From Scatosoma sp045542595 (GTDB lineage Bacteria > Bacillota > Clostridia > Christensenellales > Borkfalkiaceae), in the NCBI GenBank assembly GCA_045542595.1, contig JAZQLI010000014.1, positions 1 to 25,645 of the forward strand: 25,645 bases of DNA, in the 5' to 3' direction. Every line of letters starts with the position of its first letter. Position 1 is the first letter of the stretch. The translations under genes were made by a program, and so were the position numbers. Below, in pieces: positions 23,168 through 25,645 of this stretch. The notes beneath the pieces were generated by a model that saw nothing but the letters and a program-made list of their open reading frames with translations, was not told the DNA's origin and searched no databases.

Positions 23168-24466
23168 TTACACTCTTGAATGTCCGAACGCGTTTTTCAC
23201 TTCTTCGTTTTCTTCTTCCACTTTCGGTAACGTTACTACGTCTTTAGGCTGACGGAGCATCCATTTACCGCGCGTGAAATCGGGAATGGGTTGCGGCATA
23301 CCGCCGTGCGCGATAGACTGTTCGGAAAGGGGCGTAATAACCATCCACGCCGCCATATCGTATACGTCGATAGGCATTTCTTCGTCGTTTAACACTGCGT
23401 TTAAGAACGATTTTATTACCAAATAATCCATACCGCCGTGGCCGAGATTTTCTTGATCCTTGTTTACCTTATTCCAAATTCCGGGCAAATATTTATCGTA
23501 ATTGTTTGCACTGTTCATATATTCCTTCGTATTTTCGCTGGCGTCGAAATGACCGTGCATATTATCGTCCGATTCTAAAAGAACCAAATTCGAATCTTGT
23601 AAAGCAAAGCCGTTTGTGCCGCGAACGGTGAATTCGCGAGAGTACGTACGGGGAAGCGTAGTATCCAAACGTAAGGTAATTACTTCGCCGCCCGCGCAAG
23701 TGATGGTTGTCAGTATAATATCCCCTTGCGCAAATTTTTTACCAGCCAAAGAAGAGTCTGGACAACGTTTGTCCGTGGTAAATTCTTCCAAACCAACGCC
23801 GCTTTTGGTTGCAACGGAAGTAAGCGAAAGCATTTTGTTGCCGCGATTGATATCGAGAAGCTTCGCGATAGGACCAAGCTCGTGCGTGGGATAATTTTCA
23901 CAGTTACGAAGCATATAGTTACGTAAACGGTAATGCCCCCTTACGTTGCCGCCGAGAATTTCGTCGCGGAGTTCGTGTGCGTACGCACCATGGCAATATA
24001 ATACTTTACCGAATTTACCTGCACGCGCAAGCGAATTGCAAAGCAATTCAAATTTACCGTAGCAGCAATTTTCCAAAAGCATAATGGGTGTTTTCGTTTC
24101 TTCATAGGTACGGACGAGTTGCCAACAGTCTTCCACGTCGTATGCCCCGCCTACTTCGCAAGCGGTAAATTTACCTGCTTTCATAGACGCAACCGCCATA
24201 CGAGTATGCTCGTCCCACGAAGAAGCGATAACAACGGCTTCTACGTTATCGTTTTTCAAGAGTTCGTTATAATCGGTATAGAGCTCAGGCACAACCGTTC
24301 TACCTGCTTTTGCAACGTCTTCTTTGGCGAGTTGCAATCTGTCTTCACGCAAATCGCAAAGCGCTACAATTTCCGCTTCTGGACAAGTTAACAAGGTGCG
24401 CAAAAGACCTAAACGACCTCTGTTTCCGCAGCCCATAACCGCAACTTTAACTTTCTCTCTTTTCAT
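23168..24466 (-). CDS. Gfo/Idh/MocA-family protein, GH109-like
   Basis: An N-terminal Rossmann domain with GCGNRG (12-17) binds NAD. The second domain carries segments seen in GH109 enzymes, which use NAD in a redox-assisted cleavage of alpha-N-acetylgalactosaminides: LENCCYGKFELL, HGAYAHELRDE, and YPTHELGP...DINRG (192-209), whose His (H195) matches the GH109 active-site position. No signal peptide or Tat motif is present, so it is cytoplasmic. I start at ATG 24464-24466 (432 residues), with AAAGGAGA at 24474-24481. It leads a two-gene operon with the GH36 enzyme and faces a divergent AraC regulator. It could instead be a plain Gfo/Idh sugar oxidoreductase, since substrate cannot be read from sequence. 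Confidence 0.82.
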   Translation of the reverse strand: MKREKVKVAVMGCGNRGRLGLLRTLLTCPEAEIVALCDLREDRLQLAKEDVAKAGRTVVPELYTDYNELLKNDNVEAVVIASSWDEHTRMAVASMKAGKFTACEVGGAYDVEDCWQLVRTYEETKTPIMLLENCCYGKFELLCNSLARAGKFGKVLYCHGAYAHELRDEILGGNVRGHYRLRNYMLRNCENYPTHELGPIAKLLDINRGNKMLSLTSVATKSGVGLEEFTTDKRCPDSSLAGKKFAQGDIILTTITCAGGEVITLRLDTTLPRTYSREFTVRGTNGFALQDSNLVLLESDDNMHGHFDASENTKEYMNSANNYDKYLPGIWNKVNKDQENLGHGGMDYLVIKSFLNAVLNDEEMPIDVYDMAAWMVITPLSEQSIAHGGMPQPIPDFTRGKWMLRQPKDVVTLPKVEEENEEVKNAFGHSRV

Positions 24467-24814
24467 TATTCTATCTCCTTTGATAAAATTTATCATTTAT
24501 TATTTAAAAAATAAATACTGTAATTAAAAATTATTTGAGTATATTAAGCTTAACATATACACGGGAAATATGAAATAGAATTTTTTTTGAAAAAACTAAA
24601 CTTTTTTATCTTTTCAATATTTTCCACGTGCAACAATAAAAGGCGTTGTTTTCTTATTTTTTAATATTTATCGGGTATTTTTATTAAATTTTCCATTTTT
24701 TAACCAACGCAAAAACAAATACTCTTATATGATTTTTTCCTTTTATTTATCTTTATTTCTAAAAAAAAACTATATTTTATTGACTTTATAAAAAGCGTAT
24801 GTTATAATGTAGGT
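24467..24814. promoter_or_regulatory. Divergent AT-rich control region between the glycoside operon and its regulator
   Basis: This 348-nt gap has no open frame of note. It holds a perfect palindrome TGATAAA-A-TTTATCA (24481-24495) touching the ribosome-binding site of the GH109-like gene, an imperfect palindrome with arms GTATAT and ATATAC at 24539-24560, and a direct repeat ATTTTCCA at 24619-24626 and 24688-24695. No good -35/-10 pair is seen for the leftward operon, which fits an activator-dependent promoter. The rightward promoter is at 24780-24808. Confidence 0.5.
24780..24808 (+). promoter_or_regulatory. Promoter of the AraC-family gene, predicted leaderless
   Basis: TTGACT (24780-24785), a 17-nt spacer and TATAAT (24803-24808) preceded by TGT form a strong extended -10 promoter. 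Counting 7 nt from the -10 box puts +1 at 24815, the A of the start codon. Confidence 0.75.
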
Positions 24815-25645
24815 ATGAGAAATTCTTTTTTAGATACGCCCCAGTGCGTAAAGAGCTTTTATGACCGTACGGAACGGGATTTATGTATACACGATATCGG
24901 GTATCACGATTTTCATACTGTAAAATCGTTCCACTTTTACCGCACGCAAAAAATGTATACCGTGCATCTCGTTTTATCGGGAAAAGGCTATTTGAAATTC
25001 CACCAAAAAACGTATACTCTACAAAAATTTGACGTTTTTGTATTGCCCCCGAACGAGCTGTTTTGTTATTACGCCGACGAGAACGAACCCTGGGAATACA
25101 TTTTCTTCGATTTTTACGGTGATAAAGCTGCCGAATACATACAGTTGCTGGGGTTTACAAATGATAACCCTACGATAAATTGTAGTGCCGCAAGCAAAAT
25201 TTTGCCTACGTTTTCCGATTTCTTCGAAAAGAACAAGAACGGCTTTCCCGTCTCATATTTCGAAGTGTCCGCACTGCTTTTTTCCCTTTTCTATACTCTG
25301 CTTTCGCAAATCGAAGGCGATTTCCGTTCTCCCAAGAATTTAATAGAAGAAGCGAAAAATCTTATTCGTTTGAAATTTTTCGAGCCCGATTTAAGCGTAA
25401 AAACCATTGCCGACGCATTGCATATTTCCCACTCTCACCTTTGCAGAAAATTCAAAGAACAAACGGGAACAACTATGATTGCGTATATCACAAATCAACG
25501 CATCAAGTACGCCGAAAATCTGTTGAAGAACACTTCGCTTACGGCAAACCAAATTGCCTATATGTCCGGCTTTAACGAATATACGTACTTTTTAATGACT
25601 TTTAAACGCAAAAATAAAATGACTACTAAAGAATATAGAGAATCC
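24815..25645 (+). CDS. AraC-family transcriptional regulator (3' end cut by window)
   Basis: The frame reads 277 codons without a stop to the window end. The N-terminal part (about 40-100; MYTVHLVLSGKGYL...VLPPNEL) is an AraC-type cupin sugar-binding domain. The C-terminal part (about 180-277) has two helix-turn-helix motifs: VKTIADALHISHSHLCRKFKEQ (first) and ANQIAYMSGFNEYTYFLMTFKR (second), ending in MTTKEYRES, which matches the usual MTPxxYR end. Only a few residues should be missing. It is divergent from the GH109-like/GH36 operon and probably activates it in response to a sugar. ATG 24815 has no Shine-Dalgarno and lies 7 nt after the -10 box. Confidence 0.9.
   Translation, partial: MRNSFLDTPQCVKSFYDRTERDLCIHDIGYHDFHTVKSFHFYRTQKMYTVHLVLSGKGYLKFHQKTYTLQKFDVFVLPPNELFCYYADENEPWEYIFFDFYGDKAAEYIQLLGFTNDNPTINCSAASKILPTFSDFFEKNKNGFPVSYFEVSALLFSLFYTLLSQIEGDFRSPKNLIEEAKNLIRLKFFEPDLSVKTIADALHISHSHLCRKFKEQTGTTMIAYITNQRIKYAENLLKNTSLTANQIAYMSGFNEYTYFLMTFKRKNKMTTKEYRES

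Noticed and set aside
24619..24695. Direct repeat ATTTTCCA as an AraC binding site
   Set aside because: It is only 8 nt long in very AT-rich DNA, and the 69-nt spacing is not a usual AraC arrangement; too weak to call on its own.

Overview
The window looks like chromosomal DNA of a low-to-moderate GC Gram-positive bacterium of the Clostridia type. The reasons are the gene families (RNase Y, DivIB/FtsQ-like protein, FtsA with a C-terminal amphipathic helix, a FtsK/SpoIIIE translocase), the order ftsK-rimO-pgsA-cinA-recA-rny that is common in Firmicutes, strong Shine-Dalgarno sites, near-consensus sigma-A promoters, and a MurE carrying the DNPR motif of meso-diaminopimelate-adding enzymes. A species cannot be named from the sequence alone.

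Layout, left to right. 1-~660: an IS200-type insertion element (TnpA only, + strand) lying just beyond the 3' end of rny. 676-9515 (- strand): rny on its own promoter, then recA, cinA, pgsA, rimO and ftsK, which read as one transcript starting from a strong promoter before ftsK and ending at a terminator after recA. 9671-21143 (- strand): a division and cell-wall (dcw) cluster, in transcription order murE-mraY-murD-ftsW-murA-ftsQ | ftsA-ftsZ | murC, cut into three transcripts by terminators after ftsQ and ftsZ. 21282-24466 (- strand): a two-gene glycoside operon (a GH109-like Gfo/Idh protein, then a GH36 alpha-galactosidase). 24815-end (+ strand): a divergent AraC-family regulator that runs off the window.

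How the genes work together. MurA, MurC, MurD, MurE and MraY carry the peptidoglycan precursor from UDP-GlcNAc toward lipid I. FtsW, FtsQ, FtsA and FtsZ build and run the septal ring, and FtsK clears DNA from the septum. PgsA makes phosphatidylglycerol phosphate, RimO methylthiolates ribosomal protein S12, RecA repairs DNA and RNase Y starts mRNA decay. murG, murF, murB, ftsL and the septal transpeptidase, often found in such clusters, are not in this window.

The most interesting points are: the IS200 control region, where an 11-bp hairpin hides the transposase ribosome-binding site only on read-through RNA and a separate 12-bp arm is complementary to the 3' end of the element; a murD/ftsW junction made of 9-nt tandem repeats read in two frames; an ftsAZ promoter bracketed by a 9-bp inverted repeat; an FtsA with eroded ATP-site motifs; a CinA lacking its N-terminal domain; and an AraC-family gene predicted to have a leaderless mRNA. 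I see no defence system, CRISPR array, tRNA or rRNA.
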